This document shows positions 1 to 8,990 of a DNA stretch of 64,000 nt, one piece after another. The notes under the pieces are model-generated. The model searched no databases and was not told the origin of the DNA. It worked only from the letters and a program-made list of their open reading frames with translations. Where the stretch lies: assembly GCF_020171315.1 (NCBI RefSeq), contig NZ_JAIUZP010000012.1:92588-156587 (forward strand), written 5' to 3'. Source of the stretch: Pseudooceanicola nanhaiensis. GTDB lineage: Bacteria > Pseudomonadota > Alphaproteobacteria > Rhodobacterales > Rhodobacteraceae. The stretch's first letter is position 1, and every line of letters begins with the position of its first letter. The position numbers and the translations under genes are program-made.

Positions 1-375
1 CGAGGGCACCGCCAGCGGGAAGACCGCGGGGCTGTCGTGCTTGTCGGAGCGGTCACCCTTCTCGCGCTTGAGGCTGTCGGGATTGTTCGGCGCCTGCGCC
101 GTGCCGAAGATCATCGTCAGCGCGAAGAGGAACAGCACGATGCCACCGGCGATCTGGAACGAGGGCAGGGTGATGCCGAGCGCGTCGATCAGGAATTGTC
201 CGAGCACGAGGAAGAAGAGCAGCACCGCCGCAGCAAAGATCGCGGCCTGTCGGGCGATCCGTTTCTGGCTTGAGATCGTCAGGCCGGCCGTGGCCGCGAC
301 GAAGACGGGAATGGTACCGATTGGGTCGATCACGACCCAGAGAAGGACAAATTGCTCGAACAGGCCGGAGTGCAT
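1..375 (-). CDS. MarC family (UPF0056) inner-membrane protein, partial
   Basis: The reading frame is open from an ATG at 375 to the window edge, giving the first 125 residues; the C-terminal part lies outside. It begins MHSGLFEQFVLLWVVIDPIG, and the early VVIDPIGTIPVF stretch is typical of MarC/UPF0056 proteins, which are polytopic inner-membrane proteins of about 200 residues. Hydrophobic segments are visible at about residues 7-28, 45-65 and 70-92. A charged loop follows (about 100-115), which also fits the family. No transported substrate is established for MarC; the historical link to multiple antibiotic resistance was withdrawn. The family call is fairly firm, the function unknown. Confidence 0.85.
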   Translation of the reverse strand, partial: MHSGLFEQFVLLWVVIDPIGTIPVFVAATAGLTISSQKRIARQAAIFAAAVLLFFLVLGQFLIDALGITLPSFQIAGGIVLFLFALTMIFGTAQAPNNPDSLKREKGDRSDKHDSPAVFPLAVPS

Positions 376-644
376 ATGCGTGGGCGCCTCATGTGAATTG
401 TTGCAGGGACAGGGGACAGGTGGGGCCTGCCTAGCCCAAGGCAAGGCCACCGGCAAACCGAACCGGCAGTATGACGCGGGCGTGATCGCCGGGCCGGTTT
501 CATGTCGAAATATGTCAGTTTTCGCGGGGTCCGGGGCCGCTCCGCCGCCCAGGGGATATTGCAGGCCTGCCCCCGCATGGGATATGGACGCGCGAACTGC
601 ACGACAATCCTGATACCAGATCTAACAGACGACGGAGGGCAGCC

Positions 645-1385
645 ATGGCGGGCCATTCTAAGTGGGCGAACATCCAGCACCGCAAGGGGCGGCAGGATGC
701 TGCCCGGTCGAAGCTCTTTTCCAAGCTCTCGAAAGAGATCACCGTGGCCGCCAAGATGGGCGACCCCGATCCCGACAAGAACCCGCGCCTGCGCCTCGCG
801 GTGAAGGAAGCGAAGTCGAGCTCGGTCCCCAAGGACGTGATCGAGCGCGCGATCAAGAAATCGCAGGCGGGCGACGGCGACGACTACGAGGAAATCCGCT
901 ACGAGGGCTATGGCCCCAACGGCGTGGCGATCATCGTCGAGGCGATGACCGACAACCGCAACCGGACCGCCTCGAACGTGCGCTCGACCTTCTCCAAGAA
1001 CGGCGGCAACCTCGGCGAGACCGGCTCGGTCGGCTTCATGTTCGAACGCAAGGGCGAGGTGGTCTACCCCGCCTCCGTGGGCGATGCCGATGACGTCATG
1101 ATGGCGGCCATCGAGGCCGGCGCCGAGGACGTGGAAAGCTCCGAGGAAGGCCACGTGGTCTACTGCGCGGACACCGACCTCGCGGCGGTGGCCAATGCGC
1201 TGGAGGAACAGCTGGGCGAATCGGACTCGACCAAGCTGATCTGGAAGCCGACCACCACCACCGACATGGACCTCGAGAGCATGCAGAAGCTGATGAAGCT
1301 GATCGACGCGCTCGAGGACGACGATGACGTGCAGCGCGTCACCGCGAACTTCGAAGCCTCCGACGAGGTGATGGAGCAGCTCTGA
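645..1385 (+). CDS. yebC: YebC/PmpR family protein
   Basis: A 246-residue protein starting [19 protein letters not shown], the hallmark N-terminus of YebC/PmpR (TACO1 relatives). Length and the acidic central and C-terminal domains match the family. Members have been described as DNA-binding transcriptional regulators (PmpR) and, more recently, as ribosome-associated factors that help translate difficult sequences such as proline stretches. Which role applies here cannot be read from sequence. The start is fixed by the conserved MAGHSKWAN and a purine-rich GGAGGG ribosome binding site just upstream. It is divergent from marC and monocistronic in appearance. The family assignment is very secure. 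Confidence 0.95.
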   Translation: MAGHSKWANIQHRKGRQDAARSKLFSKLSKEITVAAKMGDPDPDKNPRLRLAVKEAKSSSVPKDVIERAIKKSQAGDGDDYEEIRYEGYGPNGVAIIVEAMTDNRNRTASNVRSTFSKNGGNLGETGSVGFMFERKGEVVYPASVGDADDVMMAAIEAGAEDVESSEEGHVVYCADTDLAAVANALEEQLGESDSTKLIWKPTTTTDMDLESMQKLMKLIDALEDDDDVQRVTANFEASDEVMEQL

Positions 1386-1696
1386 GGGCTGCTCCGGACC
1401 GGCCCGTCGCCCCGCGGGGCAGCCGGGTCTGACCCGACGGCGCGCCTGCGGCGCACACGATGTTTTGCCCGGCCCCTCCTGCGGAGGGACCGGGCGGCCT
1501 CCGGCGGGGATATTTGACGCAAGAAAATGATTTCGGCGTCCTTGCGCCCTTCGAGGCGGGCTCCCCTCATTTTCTTGCCGCAAATATCCCCGCCGGAGGC
1601 TTGGCCCGCAGGGCCAATCCTTGACTTTCCGCGCGCATCCATGTGTATCGGCCCCTGTTCCGAACCGCGTTTCGCGCCATCCCGAAGGAAGAGACC
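1386..1696. other. Intergenic region with long inverted repeat
   Basis: No gene is supported between yebC and aspS. The region holds a near-perfect 34-base inverted repeat (1497-1530 and 1567-1600) listed separately, and just before it a GC-rich stretch with short dyads near 1475-1496. The aspS promoter must lie after the repeat or inside it; no clear -35/-10 is visible. Confidence 0.6.
1497..1600. repeat. Inverted pair of a dispersed intergenic repeat
   Basis: Bases 1497-1530 begin GCCTCCGGCGGGGATATTTG and end AAGAAAATGA. Bases 1567-1600 are the reverse complement with about two mismatches over 34 bases. The arms flank 36 bases and could form a large cruciform or an RNA hairpin. The same sequence recurs as a looser inverted pair at 49360-49380 and 49500-49523, so it is a mobile or dispersed intergenic element rather than a terminator private to yebC. 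Confidence 0.85.
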
Positions 1697-3478
1697 ATGC
1701 ACGCCTTTCGCAGCCATACCTGCGCCGCTCTGACCAAAGCCAACGTGGGCGAGACCGTCCGCCTTTCGGGCTGGGTGCACCGGGTGCGCGATCACGGCGG
1801 TATCCTCTTCATCGACCTGCGCGACCACTACGGCACCACGCAGGTGCTCTGCGATCCCGACAGCCCGGTCTTTGCCGAGGTGGAGAAGGTACGCTCGGAG
1901 TGGTGCATCCGGATCGACGGCGAGGTGAAGGCCCGCGCCGCGGACCTCGTGAACCCCAAGCTGCCCACCGGCGAGGTCGAGGTTTTCGTCCGCGACATCG
2001 AGGTGCTGGGCGCCGCGAAGGAACTGCCGCTGATGGTCTTCGGCGATCAGGAGTACCCGGAAGAGACCCGGCTGCGCTATCGCTACCTCGACCTGCGTCG
2101 CGAGGTGATGCAGAAGAACATGACCCTGCGCTCGGATGTCGTCGCCTCGATCCGCAAGCGGATGTGGGACAAGGGCTTCCGCGAGTACCAGACGCCGATC
2201 ATCACCGCCTCCTCGCCGGAAGGCGCGCGCGACTTCCTCGTGCCCTCGCGTCTGCACCCGGGCAAGTTCTACGCGCTGCCGCAGGCACCGCAGCAGTTCA
2301 AGCAGCTGCTGATGGTCTCGGGCTTCGACAAGTATTTCCAGATCGCACCCTGCTTCCGCGACGAGGACCCGCGCGCCGACCGGTCGCCGACCGACTTCTA
2401 CCAGCTCGACATGGAGATGAGCTTCGTCACCCAGCAGGACGTGTTCGACACGATCTCGCCGGTGCTGGCAGGCGTCTTCGAGGAATTCGGCGGCGACAAG
2501 AAAGTCGACGCCCCCGAGAGCTGGCCGCAGATTTCCTATGCCGATGCCGCCCTGTGGTACGGCACCGACAAGCCCGACCTGCGCAACCCGATCAAGATGC
2601 AGGTCGTGAGCGAGCATTTCGCCGGTTCCGGCTTTGCGATCTTCGCCAAGCTGCTGGAGCAGGAAGGCACCGAGATCCGCGCGATCCCCGCGCCGACCGG
2701 CGGCAGCCGCAAGTTCTGTGACCGCATGAACGCCTTCGCCCAGAAGGAAGGTCTGCCGGGCATGGGCTATATCTTCTGGCGTGACGGCGCCGACGGCATG
2801 GAAGCCGCAGGCCCGCTGGCCAAGAACATCGGCCCCGAGCGCACCGAGGCGATCCGCCAGCAGCTGGGTCTGGGCGTGGGCGATGCGGCCTTCTTCCTTG
2901 GCGGCAAGCCGAAGTCCTTCCAGACCGTCGCGGGCAAGGCCCGGACCGTCATCGGCGAAGAGCTGGGCCTGACCGATCCGAACCGGTTCGCCTTTGCCTG
3001 GATCGTGGACTTCCCGATCTACGAGAAGGACGAGGAAACCGGCAAGCTCGACTTCGAGCACAACCCCTTCTCGATGCCGCAGGGTGGCATGGAGGCGCTG
3101 CAGGGCGATCCGCTGGAGGTGAAGGGCTTCCAGTACGACCTCGCCTGCAACGGCTACGAGCTGGTCTCGGGCGCGATCCGGAACCACAAGCCGGAGATCA
3201 TGTTCAAGGCCTTCGAACTGGCGGGCTACCCGAACGAGGAAGTGATCAAGCGCTTCGGCGGCATGGTCAACGCCTTCCAGTACGGCGCGCCCCCGCACGG
3301 CGGCTGCGCCACCGGTATCGACCGCGTCGTCATGCTGCTGGCCGAGGAGCAGAACATCCGTGAGGTGATCCTCTTCCCGATGAACCAGCGGGCCGAGGAC
3401 CTGATGATGGGCGCTCCCTCCGAGCCGACGCCGGAGCAGCTGATGGAACTGAACCTGCGGGTCATCCCGCAGGAGTGA
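1697..3478 (+). CDS. aspS: Aspartyl-tRNA synthetase
   Basis: A 593-residue class II aminoacyl-tRNA synthetase that charges tRNA-Asp in the cytoplasm. It starts [12 protein letters not shown] and shows the N-terminal OB-fold anticodon-binding domain ([19 protein letters not shown]), class II motif 2 around [11 protein letters not shown], the bacterial GAD insertion in the middle, and motif 3 at [14 protein letters not shown] near the end. The length is normal for the bacterial type. An earlier in-frame ATG at 1643 exists, but 1697 has a GAAGGAAGAG ribosome binding site and is where homologues start. Whether it is discriminating, or also loads tRNA-Asn as in bacteria using GatCAB, cannot be decided here. 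Confidence 0.97.
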   Translation: MHAFRSHTCAALTKANVGETVRLSGWVHRVRDHGGILFIDLRDHYGTTQVLCDPDSPVFAEVEKVRSEWCIRIDGEVKARAADLVNPKLPTGEVEVFVRDIEVLGAAKELPLMVFGDQEYPEETRLRYRYLDLRREVMQKNMTLRSDVVASIRKRMWDKGFREYQTPIITASSPEGARDFLVPSRLHPGKFYALPQAPQQFKQLLMVSGFDKYFQIAPCFRDEDPRADRSPTDFYQLDMEMSFVTQQDVFDTISPVLAGVFEEFGGDKKVDAPESWPQISYADAALWYGTDKPDLRNPIKMQVVSEHFAGSGFAIFAKLLEQEGTEIRAIPAPTGGSRKFCDRMNAFAQKEGLPGMGYIFWRDGADGMEAAGPLAKNIGPERTEAIRQQLGLGVGDAAFFLGGKPKSFQTVAGKARTVIGEELGLTDPNRFAFAWIVDFPIYEKDEETGKLDFEHNPFSMPQGGMEALQGDPLEVKGFQYDLACNGYELVSGAIRNHKPEIMFKAFELAGYPNEEVIKRFGGMVNAFQYGAPPHGGCATGIDRVVMLLAEEQNIREVILFPMNQRAEDLMMGAPSEPTPEQLMELNLRVIPQE

Positions 3479-3520
3479 TCCGCGCGGTGGCGCCAGGCGC
3501 CCGTTGAGGATTAAAGTCTC

Positions 3521-3555
3521 AAGGCCGGCCCCGATTTCGCGGGTCGGCCTTTTTC
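3521..3555 (+). terminator. Rho-independent terminator after aspS
   Basis: The stem GGCCGGCCC pairs with GGGTCGGCC (one G-T wobble) around a CGATTTCGC-like loop and is followed by TTTTT. It sits 43 bases after the aspS stop codon and directly before the endonuclease-like gene. Confidence 0.85.
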
Positions 3556-3586
3556 ACAGGATTTGCACCACGCGCGGGGACAGCCC

Positions 3587-4357
3587 ATGTTCGATGCCCT
3601 CCGGGATGCCGGGTTCGACGTTCTGACCAAGAACCACGCCGAGGCGATCCTCAGCGTGGATTTCCCCACCGAGACGGCGGAGCTGATCGGTGCCCTGATG
3701 CGGGTCTCGATCCCGGCGGCGGAGCTGATCGCCTCGGGCGGGGGCGAGGCGAAATCGACCCAGCGGATGCGGCGCGAGCTGTCTGCGGCGGGCTGGGCCA
3801 AGCACAACTTCCGGATCGAGACCACGGTGGACGGCGTGCCCGTCGGCGATGGCACCAGCCACGAGATCGATCACATCCGCCGCGGACCCAAGGGGCTGCT
3901 GGCGCTGGAGATCGAATGGAACAACAAGGACCCGTTCTTTGACCGCGACCTCGAGAACTTCCAGCGGCTGCACGCGCAGTCGATCATCTCGGTTGGGATC
4001 ATCGTGACCCGGGGGGCGGCGCTTCAGGCCGCCATGGCGGGCACGGTGGAGAGTTTCCTCAGGCGGGCGGGCCTCACCTCGGAGGAAGGGCTGCTGGCCT
4101 ATGGCATGAAGGAACGCACCGCCCGGCAGCGCAACTTCGTCGCCAAGGCGCAGGCGCAGGGCGATGACTTCGCCACGGCCTTTGCGCGGTTCTTCGTCAT
4201 GGACAAATACGGGCCGTCCTCGACCCATTGGTCCAAGCTGGAGGCCCGGGTGGCGCGCGGCGTGGGCAATCCCTGTCCGCTGCTGCTGATCGGCCTGCCC
4301 GAGGGCACGGTGCGCGACGCGGGCGAGGCCCCGGAAGAAGAGCCGCGCTTGTTCTGA
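3587..4357 (+). CDS. BglII/BstYI-like type II restriction endonuclease
   Basis: A 256-residue protein whose central region resembles the BglII/BstYI family of PD-(D/E)xK endonucleases. The aligned blocks are an EAKSTQRMRREL segment near residue 55, the metal-site segment HEIDHIRRGPKGLLALEIEW (about 92-111) with D95, E108 and E110, a PFFDRDLENFQRLH helix, and a SVGIIVTRG strand. In BglII the last catalytic residue is Gln; here it appears to be Glu (ExE). The gene converges on an MT-A70 methyltransferase, as in a restriction-modification pair. Family members cut AGATCT or RGATCY, so a related target is inferred, not shown. The ATG at 3587 has GGGGA upstream; an in-frame TTG at 3563 is an alternative. 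Confidence 0.72.
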   Translation: MFDALRDAGFDVLTKNHAEAILSVDFPTETAELIGALMRVSIPAAELIASGGGEAKSTQRMRRELSAAGWAKHNFRIETTVDGVPVGDGTSHEIDHIRRGPKGLLALEIEWNNKDPFFDRDLENFQRLHAQSIISVGIIVTRGAALQAAMAGTVESFLRRAGLTSEEGLLAYGMKERTARQRNFVAKAQAQGDDFATAFARFFVMDKYGPSSTHWSKLEARVARGVGNPCPLLLIGLPEGTVRDAGEAPEEEPRLF

Positions 4358-4442
4358 GGCCCGGGCTCTGTGCTGTGGGGCTTGAAATACGCGCATGTCA
4401 CCGACCCCGCAGGCGGGGCAGCGTGATCCGGCGCGGGCGGGT

Positions 4443-5075
4443 TTATTCCGCCGCCACGCCCGAGTTGTAGGAATAGGTCTTCCAGTTCGGCTTGTAATCC
4501 GCATCGGCCTGGTTGCCCCAGACCGTCCAGCCGTCGCGCACACCCCGGCCGAAGAGTTCGAGGTAGGGCCCCCAGGAGCAGCTCTCGATCAGTTCGTACT
4601 GTTCGTCCGGCTTGCGCGAATGTTCGCGCTTGCGGGTCTGGAGCATGTTCACCTGACTGCGGCCCGGCGGAAGGGTGCGGGCGTTCTTGCCCCGGGTGCC
4701 GAAGAGCAGCAGCTCGGTCACGTTGCGGAAGTAGAAGCCGACGCCACGCCCGTCAGAGCCGCCATCCTTGCGGATCTTGTGCCAGACGATGTTGGACTTG
4801 TACTCGAACCCCCAGGCGGAAAGCACCTGAAGCCCTTCGGGCAGCAGGGCATTGGGCACCCACATGTAGCAATGCGCCCGGTCTTCGAGGTAGTCCTCGA
4901 CCGGGAGGGCGCAGATGTCCTCCAGCGTCATCGTCGGATAGCGCGACAGCCGCTTGTGTTCCGGAGCGACCTTGCCGGTCCGGTTGGCGAACCGCCACGG
5001 CGGATCGGCCATGACGCAGGCGAACCGATCCTTGCCAAGGAAGTCGCGCAAATCTTGAGAGGGGGTGCTGGACAT
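4443..5075 (-). CDS. MT-A70 family DNA adenine methyltransferase
   Basis: A 210-residue protein with the DPPW catalytic motif at residues 24-27 (CVMADPPWRF), characteristic of MT-A70 N6-adenine methyltransferases. The later HCYMWVPNALL and GFEYKSNIVWHK blocks and the LLFGTRGK strand also fit the family. It has no separate target-recognition domain. Its 3' end faces the BglII-like endonuclease 85 bases away, so it is most simply the protective methylase of that restriction system, placing m6A in the recognition site. It could also be an orphan regulator methylase. The convergent arrangement means the two genes have separate promoters. Confidence 0.85.
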   Translation of the reverse strand: MSSTPSQDLRDFLGKDRFACVMADPPWRFANRTGKVAPEHKRLSRYPTMTLEDICALPVEDYLEDRAHCYMWVPNALLPEGLQVLSAWGFEYKSNIVWHKIRKDGGSDGRGVGFYFRNVTELLLFGTRGKNARTLPPGRSQVNMLQTRKREHSRKPDEQYELIESCSWGPYLELFGRGVRDGWTVWGNQADADYKPNWKTYSYNSGVAAE

Positions 5076-5274
5076 GTCCTAGATATAGCCCGGCCTTGGG
5101 GAAGCTGTCATCCGGGAACAATAGGGGAACGTGTCGCTTCGGGCAACAGGCTTGGGCCGTCGCGGGGCACTTGTCCTGCAAAAAGCAGTGGAAAACTCGG
5201 CGCGCCGCCCGATCCGCCCGGCAAAGTGCGATCCTCCGGCCCCTGCGGGCCGGAGATGTTCGCGGGCCGGCCGC

Positions 5275-5754
5275 TCAGTCGTCGTGCAGCGCGTCTTCGC
5301 GCTTTTCTTCGACGAGCTTCTCCTCGGTCGCCTTGTGGTCGAGGAATCTCTTGCCGAAGGCGTCGTTGTGCTCGGCCCCGATCACCTTCTTGGCGCGGGT
5401 GAAGACCTCGTCTTCCTCCTCGTCCATGTGGTGTTCATAATCGTGCTTGAGGGTCTTGAAGCGGGTCAGCCAGCCGGGCGAGGACATGTCCATCTCGCGC
5501 AGCTCTTCGAGGATCTCGTCGATCTCGGCATGTTCGTGGACCGAGTGGCGGGCGGCATCCTGGCCCCAGGTGTCCTGCATCAGCTTGGAATAGAAGGTCT
5601 CTTCCTCGGCGGCCGAGTGGGACTTGATGTCGTTGTAGAACGCATCCCATGCCTCGCGGCGGTCTTTGCTGTCACCGGAGGTTTCGGCGATCTTGTTCAG
5701 CCACTCGCGATGGCGGTCGTGGTCTTCCTTGATGGCGTCGTAGATGGACGGCAT
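5275..5754 (-). CDS. Hemerythrin HHE-domain protein
   Basis: A 159-residue, highly acidic and His-rich helical protein. His residues recur in helices as in HHE cation-binding domains: EDHDRHREW near residue 10, HSAAEEETF near 46, HSVHEHAEIDEIL near 70-80, and LKHDYEHHMDEEEDEVF near 103-120. Such domains bind a di-iron or similar centre and are used for oxygen or iron sensing or for iron-sulfur repair. The C-terminus is charged and contains no extra domain. It stands alone between the methylase and a tiny membrane protein. The exact physiological role is not known. Confidence 0.85.
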   Translation of the reverse strand: MPSIYDAIKEDHDRHREWLNKIAETSGDSKDRREAWDAFYNDIKSHSAAEEETFYSKLMQDTWGQDAARHSVHEHAEIDEILEELREMDMSSPGWLTRFKTLKHDYEHHMDEEEDEVFTRAKKVIGAEHNDAFGKRFLDHKATEEKLVEEKREDALHDD

Positions 5755-5879
5755 AGGCCCCTCCTGTCGGTTGCTGTCTGTCGGGCAACGGGGGAGGGCA
5801 GTCTTCGGTTCCGGAAAAAAAGGCGCGGCGTGGGCATTCTGCCCGCGGTGTCTTCTGAACAGGCCGGCCTTGCTCCGGG

Positions 5880-5996
5880 TCAGGTCTGGCTGAGCAGCAC
5901 GATGGCGTAGATCAGCGAGAGTGCACCGGCAGCAAGGATGATCGTGTCGATCCCGATACGGGGGAGACGACGCGAGTTGCTGCCAAAATACTTCAT
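5880..5996 (-). CDS. Small single-span membrane protein, 38 residues
   Basis: A short ORF beginning MKYFGSNSRRLPRIGI. It has a basic N-terminus and one clear transmembrane helix (about residues 15-35, TIILAAGALSLIYAIVLLS) ending SQT. An AGAGGAC ribosome binding site lies 6-7 bases before the ATG, which supports translation. Function unknown. It is embedded in the 3' part of a long spurious frame, so annotation by length alone would miss it. Confidence 0.6.
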   Translation of the reverse strand: MKYFGSNSRRLPRIGIDTIILAAGALSLIYAIVLLSQT

Positions 5997-6191
5997 AACA
6001 AGGTCCTCTTTTAATATCACAGGCCGCTTATCGGCGTGCATTGTGGCGGCATTGGGGAGGATTTGGGCCGTGGGTCGCGTCTTTTGCGGGCGGGGGCACG
6101 CGGGGCCCTTTCGCCCGGTCGCGGCGCTGCTAGGGTGGCGCGACATGCGCCCGCCGAGGGCCCGAACCTCCAGCAGAAGGATGCCGAACAT

Positions 6192-6911
6192 ATGAGCGAG
6201 GAGCGCCCCCGCGGGCCGGTCGTCGAGGGCTGGCAGGTACCACCCGCCCCGCCTGCCGATCTGGTGCTGGACGGCAATTGCGTCCGGCTGGAGCCGCTGC
6301 AGGCCGAACGTCACGCGGCATTGCTGCATGACCAGTTCGACGGGCACGACTGGATCTGGGACTACATGGGCTATGGCCCGTTCCATTCCGCCGCCGCCTA
6401 TCACCGCTGGATGCACGGGGTCGAAGACGGGACCGATCCGAAGTTTTTCGCGCTCTGGGACCTCGAGACGAAGGCCTGCGTCGGCGTCACCTCCTACCTG
6501 CGGATCACGCCTGCGGCGGGCTCCATCGAGGTGGGCAACATCCATTATGCGCCTGCCCTGCAACGCACCCGCGCCGCGACCGAGGCGATGGCGCTGATGA
6601 TGCAATGGGCCTTCGACGCGGGCTATCGCCGCTATGAATGGAAATGCGATGCGCTGAACATGCCCTCGCGCCGGGCGGCACAGCGGCTGGGGTTCAGCTA
6701 CGAGGGCACCTTCCGCAAGCATCTGATCGTGAAGGGCCGCAGCCGCGACACCGCGTGGTTCGCCATCACCGATGACCAGTGGCCCGCGCTGAAGGAGGCC
6801 TATGATGTCTGGCTGTCGCCCGCGAATTTCGACGCGCAGGGCCGCCAGCAGGAGAGGCTGGGCGATCTGACCCGCCTCGTGCGCGTCTCGGGCGATCCGC
6901 TTCAGGGCTAG
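6192..6911 (+). CDS. GNAT family N-acetyltransferase (RimJ/RimL type)
   Basis: A 239-residue acetyltransferase of the RimJ/RimL group. Features seen are the VRLEPLQAERHAALL start of the fold, the SIEVGNIHYAPALQRT segment leading to the acetyl-CoA loop (residues about 115-135), and the C-terminal CDALNMPSRRAAQRLGFSYEG motif typical of these enzymes. RimJ/L relatives acetylate ribosomal protein N-termini or small amines; the substrate here is unknown. The open frame extends upstream to 6036, but 6192 fits homologues, and AGAAGG lies about 11 bases before it. Confidence 0.88.
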   Translation: MSEERPRGPVVEGWQVPPAPPADLVLDGNCVRLEPLQAERHAALLHDQFDGHDWIWDYMGYGPFHSAAAYHRWMHGVEDGTDPKFFALWDLETKACVGVTSYLRITPAAGSIEVGNIHYAPALQRTRAATEAMALMMQWAFDAGYRRYEWKCDALNMPSRRAAQRLGFSYEGTFRKHLIVKGRSRDTAWFAITDDQWPALKEAYDVWLSPANFDAQGRQQERLGDLTRLVRVSGDPLQG

Positions 6912-6942
6912 AGGCCGGGCCGAGGCTCCGGTCTGACGAAAT

Positions 6943-6980
6943 GAAAACGGCCCGCGTCTGGCGAGACGTGGGCCGTTCTG
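6943..6980 (-). terminator. Terminator of the branched-chain aminotransferase
   Basis: Thirteen-base arms at 6947-6959 and 6964-6976 (ACGGCCCGCGTCT and AGACGTGGGCCGT, one G-T pair) surround a GGCG loop. Read on the minus strand the stem is followed by TTTT, so it is best placed as the end of the aminotransferase transcript. It may also stop the GNAT transcript coming from the other side. Confidence 0.8.
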
Positions 6981-6997
6981 TCGTCGAGGGGGCGGGA

Positions 6998-7873
6998 TCA
7001 GACCTTCAGGTCGCCCTGCGCCCAGTCCCAGTAAAGCTCCCGCGCGCGTTTGGTCACCGGGCCGATCTGGTACTGGCGATCCTCGAAGGCGCTGACCGGG
7101 GTCACCTTGTTCAGGTTGCCCGAGAGGAAGACCTCGTCCGCCGCTTCGAAATCGGCGTAGGACAGGACGGCCTCGGTCACGGTGAAGCCATCGGCGCGCA
7201 GGTTGGCGATGTGCCGTGCGCGGGTGATGCCCGACAGGAAGGTGCCGTTGGCGATCGGGGTGAAGACCTCGCCGTCGCGCACCATGAAGACGTTGGCGGT
7301 GGCGCTTTCGGCCACGTTGCCCATGGCATCGGTCACGAGGGCATTGGCAAAGCCGCGTGCGCGGGCCTCGCGCAGCATCCGCCCGTTGTTGGGGTAGAGC
7401 GCCCCGGCCTTGGCGTTGCAGACCGCGTCGGCCAGCACGGGACGGCGGAAGGAGGTCTTGCACAGCGTCGTGGCGGCCTCGGCAGGCGCCATGGGGATCT
7501 CTTCCAGCGCGATGGCAAAGCCGGTGGCGTCTTCGGTGTGCTTGGGCACCAGAACGGTCTCGTCGCCATCGGTGGCCCAGTACATCGGCCGGATGTAGAC
7601 GGCGGCACCCTTTGGATAGGCGCGCAGGCCTTCCAGCGCGATCTCGACCATCTCCTCGGGGGCGACGGTGGGCTTGATCCACATGGATTCCGCCGAGCGG
7701 TTCACCCGGGCGCAGTGCTTGGCGAGGTCCGGGGTCAGCCCGTCGAAGAGCCGCGCGCCGTCGAAGACGCTGGAGCCCTGCCACATCGCGTGATCGCTCG
7801 CGCCCAGGACGCGCACGTCGCCTTCGTGCCAGGTGCCGTTGTAGTAGGTGCGGATACCGGTTCCGGCTGCCAT
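6998..7873 (-). CDS. ilvE: Branched-chain amino acid aminotransferase (class IV)
   Basis: A 291-residue fold-type IV PLP aminotransferase that transfers amino groups between glutamate and branched-chain 2-oxo acids. Visible signatures are YYNGTWHEGD at the start, the region around the PLP lysine (CNAKAGALYPNNGRML, about residues 150-165), GNVAESATANVFMV near 190, and FLSGITRARHI binding the cofactor phosphate. The start at 7873 has an AAGGAGCAAG ribosome binding site; longer in-frame extensions are not supported. Class IV also includes D-amino acid transaminases and aminodeoxychorismate lyases. The length and motifs favour the branched-chain type, but substrate choice is inferred. Confidence 0.85.
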   Translation of the reverse strand: MAAGTGIRTYYNGTWHEGDVRVLGASDHAMWQGSSVFDGARLFDGLTPDLAKHCARVNRSAESMWIKPTVAPEEMVEIALEGLRAYPKGAAVYIRPMYWATDGDETVLVPKHTEDATGFAIALEEIPMAPAEAATTLCKTSFRRPVLADAVCNAKAGALYPNNGRMLREARARGFANALVTDAMGNVAESATANVFMVRDGEVFTPIANGTFLSGITRARHIANLRADGFTVTEAVLSYADFEAADEVFLSGNLNKVTPVSAFEDRQYQIGPVTKRARELYWDWAQGDLKV

Positions 7874-8249
7874 CGTCTTGCTCCTTCTTGTCGCGCGACC
7901 CTTATGACAAGAGGCGGCGGCAGGGGAAAGCCCCCCGGGCGGGAGGCCGAATTGCCCCCGGCGCGGGGCCGGGGGCATTCGATGATGAAATCGGCAGCAA
8001 GAATGGTCGGGGGCCACCGGGCGCGGCGGCCGGAATGGGCCGGCAAGCACCTGCGGGCCCTGCCGTATTTGTGCTGGGGACACGAGCGCGGGGCAGGACA
8101 GGGCGGGGCAGAGGCATGCAGGCCACCGGCACGCTAGGGGCGTTTCATGACGGATCGGTGGCAGACCGGTAACGGCAAGATGAACGTTTCATGTCAGGCT
8201 TTTGGCCCGCTGGCGCCCACGGGCGGTCCATCGGGTGCCTCACCTGACG
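7874..8249. other. Intergenic region with GC hairpin
   Basis: No gene is supported. The part nearest 7873 is the aminotransferase leader with its ribosome binding site. A perfect ten-base-arm hairpin sits at 7953-7977 (TGCCCCCGGC, GCGGG loop, GCCGGGGGCA); it lacks a T-tract but may end the VOC-gene transcript read on the minus strand. The rest is unstructured GC-rich DNA. Confidence 0.6.
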
Positions 8250-8738
8250 TCAGTCCGCCTCGGCCAGAAGCGTGTCGAGGTCGAGGCGCCGGGTGAACAT
8301 CACCAGCTCGCCGGCCTCGTCCCGGGGCCAGTCGGCCTGCGGGCGGTCCCAGTAGAGTTCCACGCCGTTGCCATCGGGATCGTGGAGGTAGAGCGCCTCG
8401 CTCACCCCGTGGTCGGAGGCACCGTCGAGGGTGACGCCCTTGGCCCGCAGCTGTTTCAGCACATTGGCGAGGTCACGCCGCGTGGGATAGAGGAAGGCCG
8501 AATGATAGAGGCCCGGATAGTGAACCGGGGCCGGTTCGCTGCCTTCGCTGTGCCAGGTGTTCAGGCCGATATGGTGGTGGTAGCCCCCGGCCGACAGAAA
8601 AGCGGCCTTGGCGCCATAGCGCTGTTGCAGTTCGAACCCCAGCACGTCGCCGTAGAAGGCAATCGCGCGGTCGAGGTCCGAGACCTTGAGGTGGACATGG
8701 CCGACGCGGGCGCCGGCGGGAGCGGTATAGGTGGTCAT
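8250..8738 (-). CDS. VOC superfamily dioxygenase/glyoxalase-like protein (CatE-like)
   Basis: A 162-residue vicinal-oxygen-chelate protein. The first module starts GHVHLKVSDLDRAIAFYGDVLGF. Metal-ligand candidates are His16 in HVHLKV, the His of LYHSAFLYP near residue 80, and the Glu of DGNGVELYWDRP near residue 130. The pattern resembles CatE-type ring-cleavage or biuret-type VOC enzymes rather than glyoxalase I. The start at 8738 (MTTYTAPAG) has a good AAAGGACACGAC leader. The gene stands alone, divergent from lolC. The substrate is unknown. Confidence 0.8.
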   Translation of the reverse strand: MTTYTAPAGARVGHVHLKVSDLDRAIAFYGDVLGFELQQRYGAKAAFLSAGGYHHHIGLNTWHSEGSEPAPVHYPGLYHSAFLYPTRRDLANVLKQLRAKGVTLDGASDHGVSEALYLHDPDGNGVELYWDRPQADWPRDEAGELVMFTRRLDLDTLLAEAD

Positions 8739-8990
8739 CGTCGTGTCCTTTCTCGGGCGGGCGCCGCGGCCTCTGTGGGGGCGCCCTGTCGTTGACGCAA
8801 AGGTAGGCGTCTGTCCCCCGTGGCACCATTCCGCAATTCCGGACCTATTCTGTGCAGGACCGCGCGAAGCGGGCCCGCGCCGATGACGCCGGTTTGAGGC
8901 CGCAAAGCCCCGCCCGCGCTTGACCTTCCGGCCCTCAGGCGACACCTTCCGCCCGGATCAAGCACCAGACCCGGCGGAGCCACGGACCAG

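Noticed and set aside
5880..7784. A 634-codon minus-strand frame through the GNAT and aminotransferase genes
   Set aside because: Only its last 38 codons look real (membrane peptide with its own ATG and ribosome binding site); the rest is out of frame with the aminotransferase or antisense to the acetyltransferase.
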